64,000 nt of DNA from Pseudomonas mosselii (GCF_003205295.1 NZ_QJRP01000001.1:124001-188000), one strand, 5' to 3'; shown: positions 9,496 through 19,130, numbered from the stretch's first letter. The notes: generated by a model from the letters alone, not told the origin. Made by a program: numbers and translations.

Positions 9496-11058
9496 ATGTT
9501 GGACGCCACGCTTAAATCGCAACTGAAAACCTACCTGGAGCGGGTCACCCAGCCGATCGAGATCGTTGCCTCCCTCGACGACGGCGCGAAGTCCCGCGAA
9601 CTGCACGACCTGCTGGTGGAAATCGCCGGCCTGTCGAACCTCATTACCTTCAGCGCGGATGGCAGCGACGCCCGTCGTCCTTCGTTCTCGCTGAACCGCC
9701 CGGGGGCCGAGATCAACCTGCGTTTCGCTGGCATCCCCATGGGCCACGAATTCACCTCCCTGGTGCTGGCGCTGCTGCAGGTCGGTGGCCACCCCTCCAA
9801 GGCCAGTGCCGAAGTGATCGAGCAGATCCAGGCGCTGGAAGGCGAATTCACCTTCGAGACCTACTTCTCGCTGTCGTGCCAGAACTGCCCGGACGTGGTC
9901 CAGGCGCTGAACCTGATGGCGGTGCTCAACCCCAATGTGCGCCATGTCGCCATCGATGGCGCGCTGTTCCAGGATGAAGTCGAAGCGCGCAAGGTCATGG
10001 CGGTGCCGAGCATCTACCTGAACGGCGAAGTGTTCGGCCAGGGCCGCATGGGCCTGGAAGAGATCCTCGGCAAGATCGACACCAACGCCGGTGCCCGCCA
10101 GGCCGAGAAGATCAACGCCAAGGACGCCTTCGACGTGCTGGTGGTCGGGGGTGGCCCGGCTGGCGCCGCTGCCGCGATCTATGCCGCCCGTAAAGGCATC
10201 CGCACCGGTGTCGCCGCCGAGCGCTTCGGTGGCCAGGTGCTCGACACCCTGGCGATCGAGAACTTCATCTCGGTGCAGGAGACCGAAGGGCCGAAGCTGG
10301 CCACGGCCCTGGAAGAGCACGTCAAGCAGTACGACGTCGACATCATGAACCTGCAGCGCGGCGAAGCGCTGATCCCGGCCACCGACGGCGGCCTGCACGA
10401 AGTACGCCTGGCCGGCGGCGCCTCGCTCAAGGCCAAGACCGTGATCCTCGCCACCGGTGCCCGCTGGCGTGAAATGAACGTGCCGGGCGAGCAGCAATAC
10501 CGCGCCCGTGGCGTGGCCTACTGCCCGCACTGCGACGGCCCGCTGTTCAAGGGCAAGCGTGTGGCGGTGATCGGCGGTGGCAACTCCGGCGTGGAAGCGG
10601 CCATCGACCTGGCGGGTGTGGTCGCCCAGGTGACCCTGATCGAGTTCGACAGCCAGCTGCGCGCCGATGCCGTGCTGCAGCGCAAGCTGCACAGCCTGCC
10701 GAACGTCAAGGTGATCACCAGTGCGCTGACCACCGAAGTGCTCGGCAATGGCGAGAAGGTCACCGGCCTGCGCTACAAGGACCGCACCAGCGACACGCTG
10801 CATGACCTGGCGCTGGAAGGCATCTTCGTGCAGATCGGCCTGCTGCCGAATACCGACTGGCTCAAGGGCACGGTCGAGCTGTCGCCACGTGGCGAGATCA
10901 TCGTCGACGCCAAGGGCCAGACCAGCATCCCGGGCGTGTTCGCCGCCGGTGACGTGACCACCGTGCCGTACAAGCAGATCGTCATCGCCGTGGGCGAGGG
11001 GGCCAAAGCCTCGCTGGCGGCCTTCGATCACCTCATCCGCACCTCGGCTCCGGCTTGA
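9496..11058 (+). CDS. ahpF: Alkyl hydroperoxide reductase subunit F
   Basis: NADH-dependent flavoprotein that reduces AhpC. The 520-residue protein starts [10 protein letters not shown] with AAGGA upstream. The N-terminal tandem thioredoxin-like fold contains CQNC (128-131), which passes electrons to AhpC. The C-terminal part resembles thioredoxin reductase, with FAD motif [17 protein letters not shown], active-site CPHC near residue 345, and NAD-binding [15 protein letters not shown]. The length and domain order match characterised AhpF. It forms a functional unit with ahpC. Confidence 0.97.
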   Translation: MLDATLKSQLKTYLERVTQPIEIVASLDDGAKSRELHDLLVEIAGLSNLITFSADGSDARRPSFSLNRPGAEINLRFAGIPMGHEFTSLVLALLQVGGHPSKASAEVIEQIQALEGEFTFETYFSLSCQNCPDVVQALNLMAVLNPNVRHVAIDGALFQDEVEARKVMAVPSIYLNGEVFGQGRMGLEEILGKIDTNAGARQAEKINAKDAFDVLVVGGGPAGAAAAIYAARKGIRTGVAAERFGGQVLDTLAIENFISVQETEGPKLATALEEHVKQYDVDIMNLQRGEALIPATDGGLHEVRLAGGASLKAKTVILATGARWREMNVPGEQQYRARGVAYCPHCDGPLFKGKRVAVIGGGNSGVEAAIDLAGVVAQVTLIEFDSQLRADAVLQRKLHSLPNVKVITSALTTEVLGNGEKVTGLRYKDRTSDTLHDLALEGIFVQIGLLPNTDWLKGTVELSPRGEIIVDAKGQTSIPGVFAAGDVTTVPYKQIVIAVGEGAKASLAAFDHLIRTSAPA

Positions 11059-11074
11059 TCACCAGGCCCCGCAC

Positions 11075-11116
11075 ATGAAAACGCCGCCATTCCCCGAGGG
11101 ATGGCGGCGTTTTCAT
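11075..11116. terminator. Bidirectional terminator between ahpF and sstT
   Basis: Perfect 16-bp stem (ATGAAAACGCCGCCAT and its complement) with a 10-base loop; A- and T-tracts within the stem serve both converging genes. Confidence 0.9.
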
Positions 11117-11137
11117 TACTGGACGGTGACAGCGCGG

Positions 11138-12349
11138 TCAGGCGCCACGGCGCTCCATCGCCTGGCACGCCGCGGCGGTGAACAGCACGTCGGTGGAGGA
11201 GTTCAGCGCGGTCTCCGCCGAATCCTGCAGCACGCCGATGATGAAGCCGACCGCCACCACCTGCATGGCGATCTCGCTGGGAATGCCGAACAGGCTGCAG
11301 GCCAGCGGGATCAGCAGCAGCGAGCCGCCGGCCACGCCCGAGGCGCCACAGGCGCAGACCGCCGCCACCACGCTGAGCAGCACCGCGGTCGGCAGGTCCA
11401 CCGGGATGCCCAGGGTATGCACGGCGGCCAGGGTCAGCACGGTGATGGTGATCGCCGCGCCGGCCATGTTGATGGTCGCGCCCAGTGGGATCGACACCGA
11501 ATAGGTGTCCTCATGCAGGCCGAGCTTTTCCGACAGCGCCAGGTTGACCGGGATGTTGGCCGCCGAGCTGCGGGTGAAGAACGCGGTGATGCCGCTCTCG
11601 CGCAGGCACAGCAGGGTCAGCGGGTAGGGGTTGCGGCGGATCTTCCAGAACACGATCAGCGGGTTCATCACCAGCGCCACGAACAGCATGCAGCCGATCA
11701 GCACGCCGAGCAGGTGCAGGTAGCCGAGCAGCGCGTCCAGGCCCGATTGCGCCAAGGTGGCGCTGACCAGGCCGAAGATGCCCAGCGGGGCGAAGCGAAT
11801 CACCACGCGCACGATCAGGGTCACGCCGTTGGACAGGTCCTCGACCACGGTGCGGGTGGTGTCGTTGGCATGGCGCAGGGCCACGCCCAGGCCGATGGCC
11901 CAGGTCAGCACGCCGATGAAGTTGGCGTTGAGCAGCGCGTTGACCGGGTTGTCCACGGCGCTGAGCAGCAGGTTCTGCAACACCTCGGCGATACCACCTG
12001 GGGCGCTCAGCGCAGCATCGCTGGTGCTCAGCGCCAGGTTGGACGGGAACAGCATGCTCGCCGCCACGGCCACGACCGCCGCGGCAAAGGTGCCCAGCAG
12101 GTACAGCCAGAGGATCGGACGGATGTGGGTTTCCTGGCCATGGCGGTGGTTGGCGATCGAGGCCATCACCAGGATGAACACCAGCACCGGCGCCACGGCC
12201 TTCAGGGCGCTGACGAAGACCTTGCCGAGGAACGCCAGGTCGCGGGCCACGGCGGGGGCGAGCAGGGCGAGGAGGATGCCGGCCACCAGGCCGATGCAGA
12301 TCTGCGTCACCAGGCCGGTGCGGTTGATGAGGCGGAGGATGGGGGTCAT
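11138..12349 (-). CDS. sstT: Serine/threonine:sodium symporter SstT
   Basis: Inner-membrane DAACS-family transporter that takes up serine and threonine with Na+. The 403-residue length and many hydrophobic segments fit. Family hallmarks are the serine-rich re-entrant loop [14 protein letters not shown] and the substrate/Na+ motifs [11 protein letters not shown] and the later [13 protein letters not shown]. It converges with ahpF across a shared terminator. The next gene upstream, an NhaR-type activator that responds to Na+, is transcribed the same way and could influence it; this is inference only. Confidence 0.93.
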   Translation of the reverse strand: MTPILRLINRTGLVTQICIGLVAGILLALLAPAVARDLAFLGKVFVSALKAVAPVLVFILVMASIANHRHGQETHIRPILWLYLLGTFAAAVVAVAASMLFPSNLALSTSDAALSAPGGIAEVLQNLLLSAVDNPVNALLNANFIGVLTWAIGLGVALRHANDTTRTVVEDLSNGVTLIVRVVIRFAPLGIFGLVSATLAQSGLDALLGYLHLLGVLIGCMLFVALVMNPLIVFWKIRRNPYPLTLLCLRESGITAFFTRSSAANIPVNLALSEKLGLHEDTYSVSIPLGATINMAGAAITITVLTLAAVHTLGIPVDLPTAVLLSVVAAVCACGASGVAGGSLLLIPLACSLFGIPSEIAMQVVAVGFIIGVLQDSAETALNSSTDVLFTAAACQAMERRGA

Positions 12350-12421
12350 GTGCAGCGCAATCCAGTTACGTGAAAGCGCGCGACTTTACCACAGTCCTTG
12401 CTGGCCCCTGTAGGCGCAGGC

Positions 12422-13315
12422 TTACCAGTGGAACAACTCCCGTCGCGCGCCTTCGGTGATCGCCAGGATCCCTGGGTGCTTGACCTTGCGCTCCACCGAA
12501 ATGGCGTAGAACGACTCGTTCACCGCCTCGGTCTGGCCGATCAGCCGCACCCCGTATTGGCGGCAGACTTCCTCGGCGATCACGCTGGGGGCGACGAAGA
12601 TGCCGCTGCCCGACTGGCCGAAGGCCTGCATCAGCGCGCTGTCGTCGAATTCGCCGACGATGCGCGGCTGCACCTGCTGCTCGGCCAGCCAGCGCAGCAG
12701 CCTACTGCGCACCACGGTTTCCTGGCCGGGGATCAGCAGCGGCGCGTCGTCCAGGCAGGCAGGGAAGGGCCGGTCGAGGCGTTCGGCCAGCGTGGGTGTG
12801 GCGAAAAAGCTCAGGCCGCATTCGCCGAGCTTCTGGCTGTAGCCCTTGATGTCCAGGTGGTTGGGCATGGGGCTGTCGGAGATCACCAGGTCCAGGCGCT
12901 GGATCGCCAGGTCTGCCAAGAGCCGTTCGAGCTTGTCCTCACGGCAACTGATGCGCAGCACCTCGTCCAGCTCCATGGTCGGCGCCAGCAAGCGGTAGAC
13001 GATGGACTTGGGCACCACGTCGGCCACCCCCACGCGAAACAGGATCTGCTCCTGCGGCCCGGCCCGCAGCATGGCCTCCAGCTCGCCGCCGATCTGGAAC
13101 ATCTGTTCGGCGTAGACCAGCGCCTGGCGCCCGGTCTCGGTCAGCTCCAGCTGGCGCCCGACGCGCTGGAACAGCTCCAGGTTCCAGGTCTGCTCGAACA
13201 GGCTGATCTGGCCGCTGATGGTCTGCGGGGTGAGGTTCAGCTGCTCGCTGGCGCGGGCGATGCTGCCGGTCTTGGCCACGGCCCAGAAATAGTGGAGCTG
13301 GCGGTAGTTGAGCAT
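12422..13315 (-). CDS. nhaR: LysR-family regulator, NhaR type
   Basis: Transcriptional activator of 297 residues. The N-terminal winged helix (residues 3-62: LNYRQLHYFWAVAKTGSIAR, then the recognition helix LTPQTISGQISLFEQ) is close to NhaR, the Na+-responsive activator of nhaA and osmC in E. coli. The effector domain follows. No nhaA is adjacent. The window's sodium antiporter gene nhaB lies about 12 kb away, and the immediate downstream neighbour is the Na+-coupled transporter gene sstT. The product name is secure at subfamily level; the regulon is unknown. Confidence 0.85.
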   Translation of the reverse strand: MLNYRQLHYFWAVAKTGSIARASEQLNLTPQTISGQISLFEQTWNLELFQRVGRQLELTETGRQALVYAEQMFQIGGELEAMLRAGPQEQILFRVGVADVVPKSIVYRLLAPTMELDEVLRISCREDKLERLLADLAIQRLDLVISDSPMPNHLDIKGYSQKLGECGLSFFATPTLAERLDRPFPACLDDAPLLIPGQETVVRSRLLRWLAEQQVQPRIVGEFDDSALMQAFGQSGSGIFVAPSVIAEEVCRQYGVRLIGQTEAVNESFYAISVERKVKHPGILAITEGARRELFHW

Positions 13316-13447
13316 GGCCTGCCTCGGTTCGGAAAAACCGAAGTATACACGCTGAAAAAACGAATTTTCCGGATGTTTCAGCCTCTTTAGAATGCCACCC
13401 CATCAGGCGCACGACGCGCCGCCCGGAATTCGACAAGCGAGGACTCC

Positions 13448-13687
13448 ATGCTACAACTCAAATCCATTGGTACACCGCTGGTGCTGGCCCTGGCCCTGTT
13501 TGCCATGTCCGGTTGCGACCAGGCCGAGAAATCCGCCCAGCAGATGCTCGACCAGGCCGCCGAAACCGCCAAGCAGGCCATCGACAAGACCAACGACGCC
13601 GCCCAGCAGGCCTTGAGCGACGCCATCGGCAGCGAAGGCGAGAAGGCCAAGGCCGAAGACGACAAGAAAGACACCCAGGACATTTGA
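13448..13687 (+). CDS. Small Ala-rich lipoprotein, 79 aa
   Basis: Predicted lipoprotein with signal MLQLKSIGTPLVLALALFAM and lipobox MSGC (Cys23). Asp follows the Cys, which in the Lol system favours inner-membrane retention. The mature 57 residues are an almost continuous amphipathic helix (QQMLDQAAETAKQAIDKTND) with an acidic/Lys-rich end, reminiscent of helical envelope-stress lipoproteins. It ends 15 bp before terC on the same strand, so cotranscription is likely. Function not recognised. Confidence 0.8.
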   Translation: MLQLKSIGTPLVLALALFAMSGCDQAEKSAQQMLDQAAETAKQAIDKTNDAAQQALSDAIGSEGEKAKAEDDKKDTQDI

Positions 13688-13702
13688 GAGCAGGACTGAC
13701 CA

Positions 13703-14458
13703 ATGGAATATTTGCTGGAACTCGCCGCAAGCCCGACCGCCTGGGTTGCCCTCGCCACCCTGGTGGCCATGGAGGTCGTGCTGGGTATCGACAACCTGAT
13801 CTTCATCTCCATCCTCACCAACAAGCTGCCCGAGGCCTACCGCTCCAAGGCACGGCGCATCGGTATCAGCATGGCCCTGGTCATGCGCCTGGCGCTGCTC
13901 AGCACCGTGGCCTGGATCGTCCAGCTGACCGAGCCGGTGGTCGAGGTGTTCGGTCATACGTTCTCGTGGAAGGACATGATCCTCATCGCCGGTGGCCTGT
14001 TCCTGCTGTGGAAGGCGACCAAGGAGATCCATGAAAGCGTCGACCCCCATGGCGCCAAGGAAGAGTCCAAGGCCGGCAACGCCGTGACCATCGGCTTCAC
14101 CGCGGCGATCTTCCAGATCCTGCTGCTGGACATCGTCTTCTCGATCGACAGCATCATTACCGCCGTGGGCATGACCGAGCACCTGCCGATCATGATCATC
14201 GCCGTGATCAGCGCCGTGATCGTGATGCTGGTGGCCGCCGACCCGCTGGCCAAGTTCATCAACGACAACCCGACCGTGGTGATGCTGGCCCTGGGCTTCC
14301 TGATCATGATCGGCATGACCCTGATCGCCGAAGGCTTCGGCGCCCATGTACCGAAAGGCTATGTGTATGCGGCCATGGCGTTCTCGACCGCGATCGAGAT
14401 CCTCAACATCCTGGCGCGTCGGGCACGTTTGAAGCGTGAGGCGGCCGAGGGCAACTGA
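13703..14458 (+). CDS. TerC-family integral membrane protein
   Basis: TerC/YgaP-like membrane protein (251 residues), related to tellurite-resistance TerC and to Mn2+ exporters of the MntX/Alx type. About seven hydrophobic segments are visible. Two acidic motifs conserved in the family stand out: [11 protein letters not shown] near residues 23-33 and [13 protein letters not shown] near 142-154, whose Asp residues probably bind metal. An AGGA site precedes the start. A terminator follows, so it forms a two-gene unit with the small lipoprotein. No other ter genes are nearby. Confidence 0.9.
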   Translation: MEYLLELAASPTAWVALATLVAMEVVLGIDNLIFISILTNKLPEAYRSKARRIGISMALVMRLALLSTVAWIVQLTEPVVEVFGHTFSWKDMILIAGGLFLLWKATKEIHESVDPHGAKEESKAGNAVTIGFTAAIFQILLLDIVFSIDSIITAVGMTEHLPIMIIAVISAVIVMLVAADPLAKFINDNPTVVMLALGFLIMIGMTLIAEGFGAHVPKGYVYAAMAFSTAIEILNILARRARLKREAAEGN

Positions 14459-14480
14459 GCCGCAAGCTGCAAGTGATATG

Positions 14481-14506
14481 CAAGAGGGAGCCTAGGCTCC
14501 CTCTTG
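14481..14506. terminator. Terminator after terC-like gene
   Basis: CAAGAGGGAGCC TA GGCTCCCTCTTG is a perfect 12-bp stem with a 2-base loop. The T-tract is short, so it may serve both this gene and the convergent small gene at 14537. Confidence 0.75.
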
Positions 14507-14536
14507 TCGTTCATGGCTCGACGTTTGTAGATGCCG

Positions 14537-14716
14537 TCAATGCGCCCCGGCATGCCGCCGGGCACGACGCACGGGCTGTGCCTTGGCCACGGCCTGTGGT
14601 GGCAGGTGATGAGGGTGGGAATGCCGGCGCACGATGCGCAACACCCCCCAGAGCATGGCCGCCGCGACGCTGAGCCACATGCCGACCAGCATGAGAATTG
14701 CCATTGTCAGGCTCAT
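14537..14716 (-). CDS. Small single-pass membrane protein with His/Arg-rich tail, 59 aa
   Basis: 59 residues beginning MSLTMAILMLVGMWLSVAAA. One transmembrane helix (residues 3-27) is followed by a cytoplasm-favouring basic tail containing HSHPHH and several Arg. A strong AAGGAGG site sits about 6 bp before the ATG, which is the main evidence that it is a real gene. Function not recognised; the His cluster could bind metal. Confidence 0.6.
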   Translation of the reverse strand: MSLTMAILMLVGMWLSVAAAMLWGVLRIVRRHSHPHHLPPQAVAKAQPVRRARRHAGAH

Positions 14717-14920
14717 GTGTGCCTCCTTCTCTCTGGCGAGCCGGGCCCGCCATCCAGACACAGCTTCAGTCTAGCCTGTCGCCTGTGACGTTCCATTGAC
14801 CGAAGGTCTAGTGCTTGGGCCGTTTCGTTCCAAGCCCGCATCGGGCTATACCCGCGGGCGCCGGCGTCCTATGATCGGCTTCTTGGCCGGGCGCTGCCTG
14901 CCTGGCCGCGGAACAAGCGA

Positions 14921-15613
14921 GTGCCCACGTTGCAAAAGCTCCCCAAGTTTCGGGCCCAGGGCCCACGTCGCCTGCTGGCCGCCTGCCTGGTGGCGGCGAC
15001 CCTGTCCGGCTGCGCCGGCACGCCACCTGCCGCGATCAAGGGCCTGCCGCAGCGGGTCGAGATCAGCAGCGTGCCGTTCTATCGCGGCAACGCCAACCAC
15101 AGCGGCTCGATGGCCCTGGCCGCGGTGCTGTCGCAACAGGGCGCGCCGATTACTCCGGGCCTGCTCGACAAGGCGCTGGGCCTGCCCCAGGCCGCCGAAT
15201 CGCTGGACACCGGGATTCCCCGGGTAGCCCGTGAGTATGGTCGGGTGGTCTACCCGTTGGACAAGCACATGGACGCCTTGCTCGCGCAAGTGGCCGCCGG
15301 GTATCCGGTGCTGCTGCGCTATCAGGAAGGTTCAGCCTGGTGGAGCGAGACACGCTACGCCGTGCTGATCGGCTACGACCGCTACAAGCAGCGGGTGCTG
15401 TTGCGTTCGGGCATGCATCGACGGCAGTTGATGGCCTTCGATGATTTCGAGTCGGCATGGGCCAAGGAGGGCAGTTGGGCGGTGCTGCTGCAGTCGCCAC
15501 GGCAACTGCCGGCCCAGGTGGATCGCCAGCGCTGGTTGCGGGCGGCGGATGAGCTGGCCCGTTCAGGGCAGGAGATTGCCGCCAGGCAGGCCATCACCAG
15601 CCTGGGCCAGTGA
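14921..15613 (+). CDS. C39-like (PA2778-type) lipoprotein lacking catalytic residues
   Basis: 230-residue lipoprotein (lipobox LSGC, Cys31) related to the PA2778-type family of C39-like cysteine peptidases. From recalled family features, active members have a QCGPAALA motif with the catalytic Cys and a WHFAVVVGYD motif with the His. Here the matching stretches read HSGSMALA (Ser61 in place of Cys) and TRYAVLIGYD (Arg145 in place of His). The fold-defining segments PVLLRYQ and LLRSGMHRRQLM remain. The C-terminal TPR part is nearly absent. Probably a pseudoenzyme. The GTG start at 14921 is followed by a plausible signal; the ribosome site is weak. Confidence 0.75.
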   Translation: MPTLQKLPKFRAQGPRRLLAACLVAATLSGCAGTPPAAIKGLPQRVEISSVPFYRGNANHSGSMALAAVLSQQGAPITPGLLDKALGLPQAAESLDTGIPRVAREYGRVVYPLDKHMDALLAQVAAGYPVLLRYQEGSAWWSETRYAVLIGYDRYKQRVLLRSGMHRRQLMAFDDFESAWAKEGSWAVLLQSPRQLPAQVDRQRWLRAADELARSGQEIAARQAITSLGQ

Positions 15614-15693
15614 TGGCTTGGGTTGTTGCAGGACAACCCCGGCAGCTGAAACGTGCCTCTACAGATCGAATGAGAGCATTGTCGCGAAAGGGC

Positions 15694-16095
15694 TTATTGG
15701 ATTGCCGTCTCGTGCAGGCACCGCCACACCACCCCACGGTTGCTGCATTCGAGCAATGCCAGCGACCAGCGTGCCTGCGTCACGCCCTGCGTGCGGTGGG
15801 TTTCCTTGTAGCGCACAGCCACGTTCACCCCGGCCTGCCACACCACTTGCACATTGTCGACGGTGATCTGCAGCGCGGGCCTGGTCCCGGCGGCCCCTTT
15901 GAACAACTGCTCGACCTGCTGACGGGTCACCAGCGTGCCTGTCGTGCCAACCATGCTGAAATCGTCAGCGAACACTGCCATCAGGCCGCCGAGCACCGAC
16001 TGGGTCTCGGCCGCCGGGCGGGAGAAGACCACCTGGATCAGTTCGTGGATGTGGTGAATGCTGCGTTCGGCGCGGGCAATCGCGTGTTCAGGCAT
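15694..16095 (-). CDS. NTF2-like (DUF4440/SnoaL-type) protein
   Basis: 133-residue protein with an NTF2-like cone-fold pattern: an N-terminal helix, then strands such as ADDFSMVGTTGTLVTRQQVEQLF (start of fold) and a closing ARWSLALLEC/GVVWRCLHET pair. Such domains serve as small enzymes or ligand-binding pockets. The start overlaps the end of the upstream MFS gene by 8 bp, so both are on one mRNA. This suggests it acts on, or senses, the compound exported. Specific function unknown. Confidence 0.75.
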   Translation of the reverse strand: MPEHAIARAERSIHHIHELIQVVFSRPAAETQSVLGGLMAVFADDFSMVGTTGTLVTRQQVEQLFKGAAGTRPALQITVDNVQVVWQAGVNVAVRYKETHRTQGVTQARWSLALLECSNRGVVWRCLHETAIQ

Positions 16096-17443
16096 GGGCG
16101 TGGTTCTCCTTGGGCAGTGTGTTCAGGGACAGCAGTGGCGCCAGCCCCAGCAGCGCGGCCAGGGCGAAGGTCAGGTGATAGGCTGCGGACGCGGCCAGGC
16201 CCACCAGCAGCAGGTTGAAGATCATCAACAGCAACGCGGCGCCGACACTGAAGGCCATCTGGCGATTGAGGTTCCACAGTACGCTGGCCTGCTGCATCCG
16301 CTCGCCGCTGAAGTCGAGCAGCGCGGTGGTCTGGGCGGTGTTGGCGCCGATGCCGCCGCCGATGCCCATGAGGCCGTAGGCGGCCATCAGTACGGCGCTA
16401 TCCGTCGGGGTGTCGACCATGACCAGCAGGCCGATACCCAAGCTGTGCAGAAGCATGCCGAACAGCAACAGGCGGGCGGCACCGGCGCGGTTGTACAGGC
16501 GGCCGGCCAGCAGCATGGCGGCGAAGGCCCCGGCGGCGTAGACCAGCATGAACAGGCCGGTGGCCTGGGCGCTCAGGTTCAGCACATCCTGCAGGTAGAA
16601 GATGTTCAGCAGGTTGACCCCGGTGAACACCCCAGGGATCGCATGGTAGACCTGCATCGAGACCCGCAGGCGAGGGCTGCCGAGCAGCTTGAGCTCGACG
16701 ATGCCCCCAGCCGAGCGTTGGTAATGGGCGCGGTACAGCAGGGCGCAGGACAAGCCGGCCAGTGCGCAGGTGATGGCCAGTTCGACGCCATGACCGGCGC
16801 CATACAGCGACAGGCCCAGCAGCAGGCAGGCGAGGGCGGTGCTGACCAGCAGCAACCCCTTGAAGTCCGGACGGGGTGTTGCCGGGCCCGGCGTCTGGTC
16901 AATCCAGACCCAGGCCAGCAGCGCCGTCAGCAGGGCCAGCGGAATGTTGCAGTGGAAGACCCACGGCCAGCGGCCATGGTCGACGATCATCCCGCCCAGG
17001 GAGGGCGACAGTGCCGGCGCCAGCAGCGCCACGGCCATCACCAGGGTGGACACGCGGGCGCGCTCCGGGCCCTGGAACCGTTCGAAGGTCAGCGCCTGCC
17101 CCACCGGGATCAGCAAGCCACCGGCCATGCCCTGCAGCAGACGCCAGGCGATCAGCGCGGCGAAACTTGCGGCCTCGCCGCAGCCCCACACGGCCACGCT
17201 GAACGCCAACATGGAGGCGCTCAGCAGCCGCCGAGCGCCCCAGCGGCTCGCCAGCCAGGTGCTCACCGGCACGGCCAGGGTCAGCCCGAGCATGTAGGCA
17301 TTGCCGACCCAGGCGCTGCTGGCATTGCCGATGGCGAACTCGGCCGCGATCCGCGGCAACGCCACGGTTGGCATGAACAGGTTGATGCAGTCGATAAAAA
17401 AGCCCATCAGGAAGATCGTTGCCACGCGATACCGGTACGTCAT
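16088..17443 (-). CDS. MFS drug/metabolite exporter (EmrB/QacA-like)
   Basis: 451-residue major-facilitator exporter in the inner membrane, with many hydrophobic helices starting at residue 7. MFS motif A is present as WLASRWGARRLL after the second helix. The DHA-type motif WPWVFHCNIPLAL (antiporter motif region) appears near residue 155. The start at 17443 has AAGGAG 6 bp upstream. It is transcribed divergently from a LysR gene 90 bp away, the usual layout for a substrate-induced exporter. The 3' end overlaps the NTF2-like gene. Confidence 0.88.
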   Translation of the reverse strand: MTYRYRVATIFLMGFFIDCINLFMPTVALPRIAAEFAIGNASSAWVGNAYMLGLTLAVPVSTWLASRWGARRLLSASMLAFSVAVWGCGEAASFAALIAWRLLQGMAGGLLIPVGQALTFERFQGPERARVSTLVMAVALLAPALSPSLGGMIVDHGRWPWVFHCNIPLALLTALLAWVWIDQTPGPATPRPDFKGLLLVSTALACLLLGLSLYGAGHGVELAITCALAGLSCALLYRAHYQRSAGGIVELKLLGSPRLRVSMQVYHAIPGVFTGVNLLNIFYLQDVLNLSAQATGLFMLVYAAGAFAAMLLAGRLYNRAGAARLLLFGMLLHSLGIGLLVMVDTPTDSAVLMAAYGLMGIGGGIGANTAQTTALLDFSGERMQQASVLWNLNRQMAFSVGAALLLMIFNLLLVGLAASAAYHLTFALAALLGLAPLLSLNTLPKENHAHA

Positions 17444-17533
17444 TGCCACTCCTTTTCGGCGCGCAGAGTAGGTGCCGTGGACTGTCCCTGTCGATGTCGC
17501 TACCCTTGAAACTCTGTTTGATGGAAGTGAACA

Positions 17534-18436
17534 ATGCCGCGCACGGCCCTCCACACCCAGCTCAACCGGGTGCAGACGTTTCTGGCGGTGGTCGATTTCG
17601 GCTCCTTCACCAAGGCGGCGGACTTTCTCGGCATCAGCAAAGCCATGGCCAGCCAGCACGTCAAGGCACTGGAGCAGGCCCTGGGGGTGACGCTGCTGGC
17701 GCGCAGCACCCGGGCCATCGCCCCGACCGAAACCGGCCAGGGCTTCTACGACGATTTCAAGGTGATCGTCAGCGATGTCGAGGGCGCCTTCGACAGTGTG
17801 CTGCGTCGGCACAACAGCGTGGCGGGCAGGCTGCGCATCAGCACCACCGGGGAGTACGGCGAGCGCTTCATCCTGCCGCTGATCCCGTTGTTCGCCGAGC
17901 GCTACCCGGCGCTGTCGATCAGTTATGAAATCGACTCGTCGCTGAGCGACCTGATTGCCGAACGGCTCGACCTGGTGGTGCGCCTCGGCGCCCTGACGGA
18001 CTCGAACCTGCGCAGCCGCAAGCTGGCCGACTACGACATTCTGCTGGTTGCCTCACCGGCGTTTCTCGACCGTCATGCCATTGCCAGGCCTGCGGACCTG
18101 GCGGATGTGCCCTGGATCGCCAACAGCAACCTGCGCAGCCCGACCAGCTGGACCTTGCATGGCGGGCGCAAGGGCAGCGCGAGCGTGGTGGGCAGGGCGG
18201 CCTACCAGTCCAATGCATCCCACGCCATCCGCGCGATGGCCTGCGCCGCGCTGGGGGTGGCGGTGCTGCCTGCCTGGTTGGTCGAGGAGGATCTGGACGC
18301 CGGCAGGTTGCGGCGTGTGCTGCCGGATTACAGCCTGCCGGCGCAGCCGATCAGCGTGGTCTACCCCAACGGCAACCATGTGCCGCACAAGACCCGGGTG
18401 TTCATCGACTTCCTGGGCGAGCACCTGGGGCGCTAA
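17534..18436 (+). CDS. LysR-family transcriptional regulator
   Basis: 300-residue regulator. The N-terminal winged helix-turn-helix (residues 9-66) contains FGSFTKAADFLGISKAMASQ, and the C-terminal periplasmic-binding-like domain follows. It resembles the LysR group that represses or activates a divergent exporter. It lies back to back with the MFS gene across 90 bp, which must hold both promoters. The end overlaps the convergent TetR gene by 4 bp. Confidence 0.9.
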   Translation: MPRTALHTQLNRVQTFLAVVDFGSFTKAADFLGISKAMASQHVKALEQALGVTLLARSTRAIAPTETGQGFYDDFKVIVSDVEGAFDSVLRRHNSVAGRLRISTTGEYGERFILPLIPLFAERYPALSISYEIDSSLSDLIAERLDLVVRLGALTDSNLRSRKLADYDILLVASPAFLDRHAIARPADLADVPWIANSNLRSPTSWTLHGGRKGSASVVGRAAYQSNASHAIRAMACAALGVAVLPAWLVEEDLDAGRLRRVLPDYSLPAQPISVVYPNGNHVPHKTRVFIDFLGEHLGR

Positions 18437-19053
18437 GGCTCCAGGCCGATACCGCGCAGGATGACGCCGGTGACGGTCTGCACCGCTTGCTCGAACGCCA
18501 GGTCGGACAGCGGCTCGCCGCCATTGAGCAGGCTGACCTGGTAACCGAAGTCGGCGTAATGCTGGGTCGCAGCCCAGATCATGTACAGCAGCGCCGACGG
18601 CTCCACCGGCAGGATGCGCCGGTCTTCGACCCAGCTGCGGATCTTCGCCTCCTTGAGCTGCGCCCAGGGCACCAGGATGTCGTCCAGGCTGGCGCCGAGC
18701 AGCGGGGCGCCACGGAGCATCTCCTCGGCCCAGATCTTCGAGCCCAGTGGCCTTGAGCGCGAGTGTCCCATCTTGGCGCGGATGTAGCTGGTCAACACCA
18801 CCCGCGGGTCGTCGAAGTGCTCGAAGCACAGGGCGTCCTGCTTCCATACATCCAGCAGGTCCTGCAGCACGGCGCGGTACAGCTCGTCCTTGGTGCTGAA
18901 GTAGTAGTGCAGGTTGGAGCGCGGCAGTTGCGCCAGCTCGGCGATATCACCCATGGAGGTGGCGCCGTAGCCCTTGTCGGCGAATACCTGCTCGGCGGCT
19001 TGCAGGATCTTTTCGACGTTGCGCCGGCGGATCTCGATCTTGTGGTTGGCCAT
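18433..19053 (-). CDS. TetR-family regulator
   Basis: 206 residues starting MANHKIEIRRRNVEKILQAA. The N-terminal helix-turn-helix (MGDIAELAQLPRSNLHYYFS, about residues 35-54) is typical of TetR. The C-terminal ligand domain resembles RutR-type regulators in spacing. No divergently paired target is adjacent, since a REP pair and another TetR gene lie upstream, so the target is likely elsewhere. The 3' end overlaps the LysR gene tail to tail by 4 bp. Confidence 0.85.
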   Translation of the reverse strand: MANHKIEIRRRNVEKILQAAEQVFADKGYGATSMGDIAELAQLPRSNLHYYFSTKDELYRAVLQDLLDVWKQDALCFEHFDDPRVVLTSYIRAKMGHSRSRPLGSKIWAEEMLRGAPLLGASLDDILVPWAQLKEAKIRSWVEDRRILPVEPSALLYMIWAATQHYADFGYQVSLLNGGEPLSDLAFEQAVQTVTGVILRGIGLEP

Positions 19054-19130
19054 GGGCTGTCCGTGGTGACCTGAACAGGGCAAGGCTAACAGCTTTGCCG
19101 TGCCCAAGGTAAACGGCCCGTGCGCGATCC

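Noticed and set aside
13329..13383. Inverted repeats TTCGG-N5-CCGAA and GCTGAAA-N18-TTTCAGC between nhaR-type gene and lipoprotein gene
   Set aside because: Short arms and unusual spacing; may be chance in an AT-rich promoter region. No link to the regulator can be shown.
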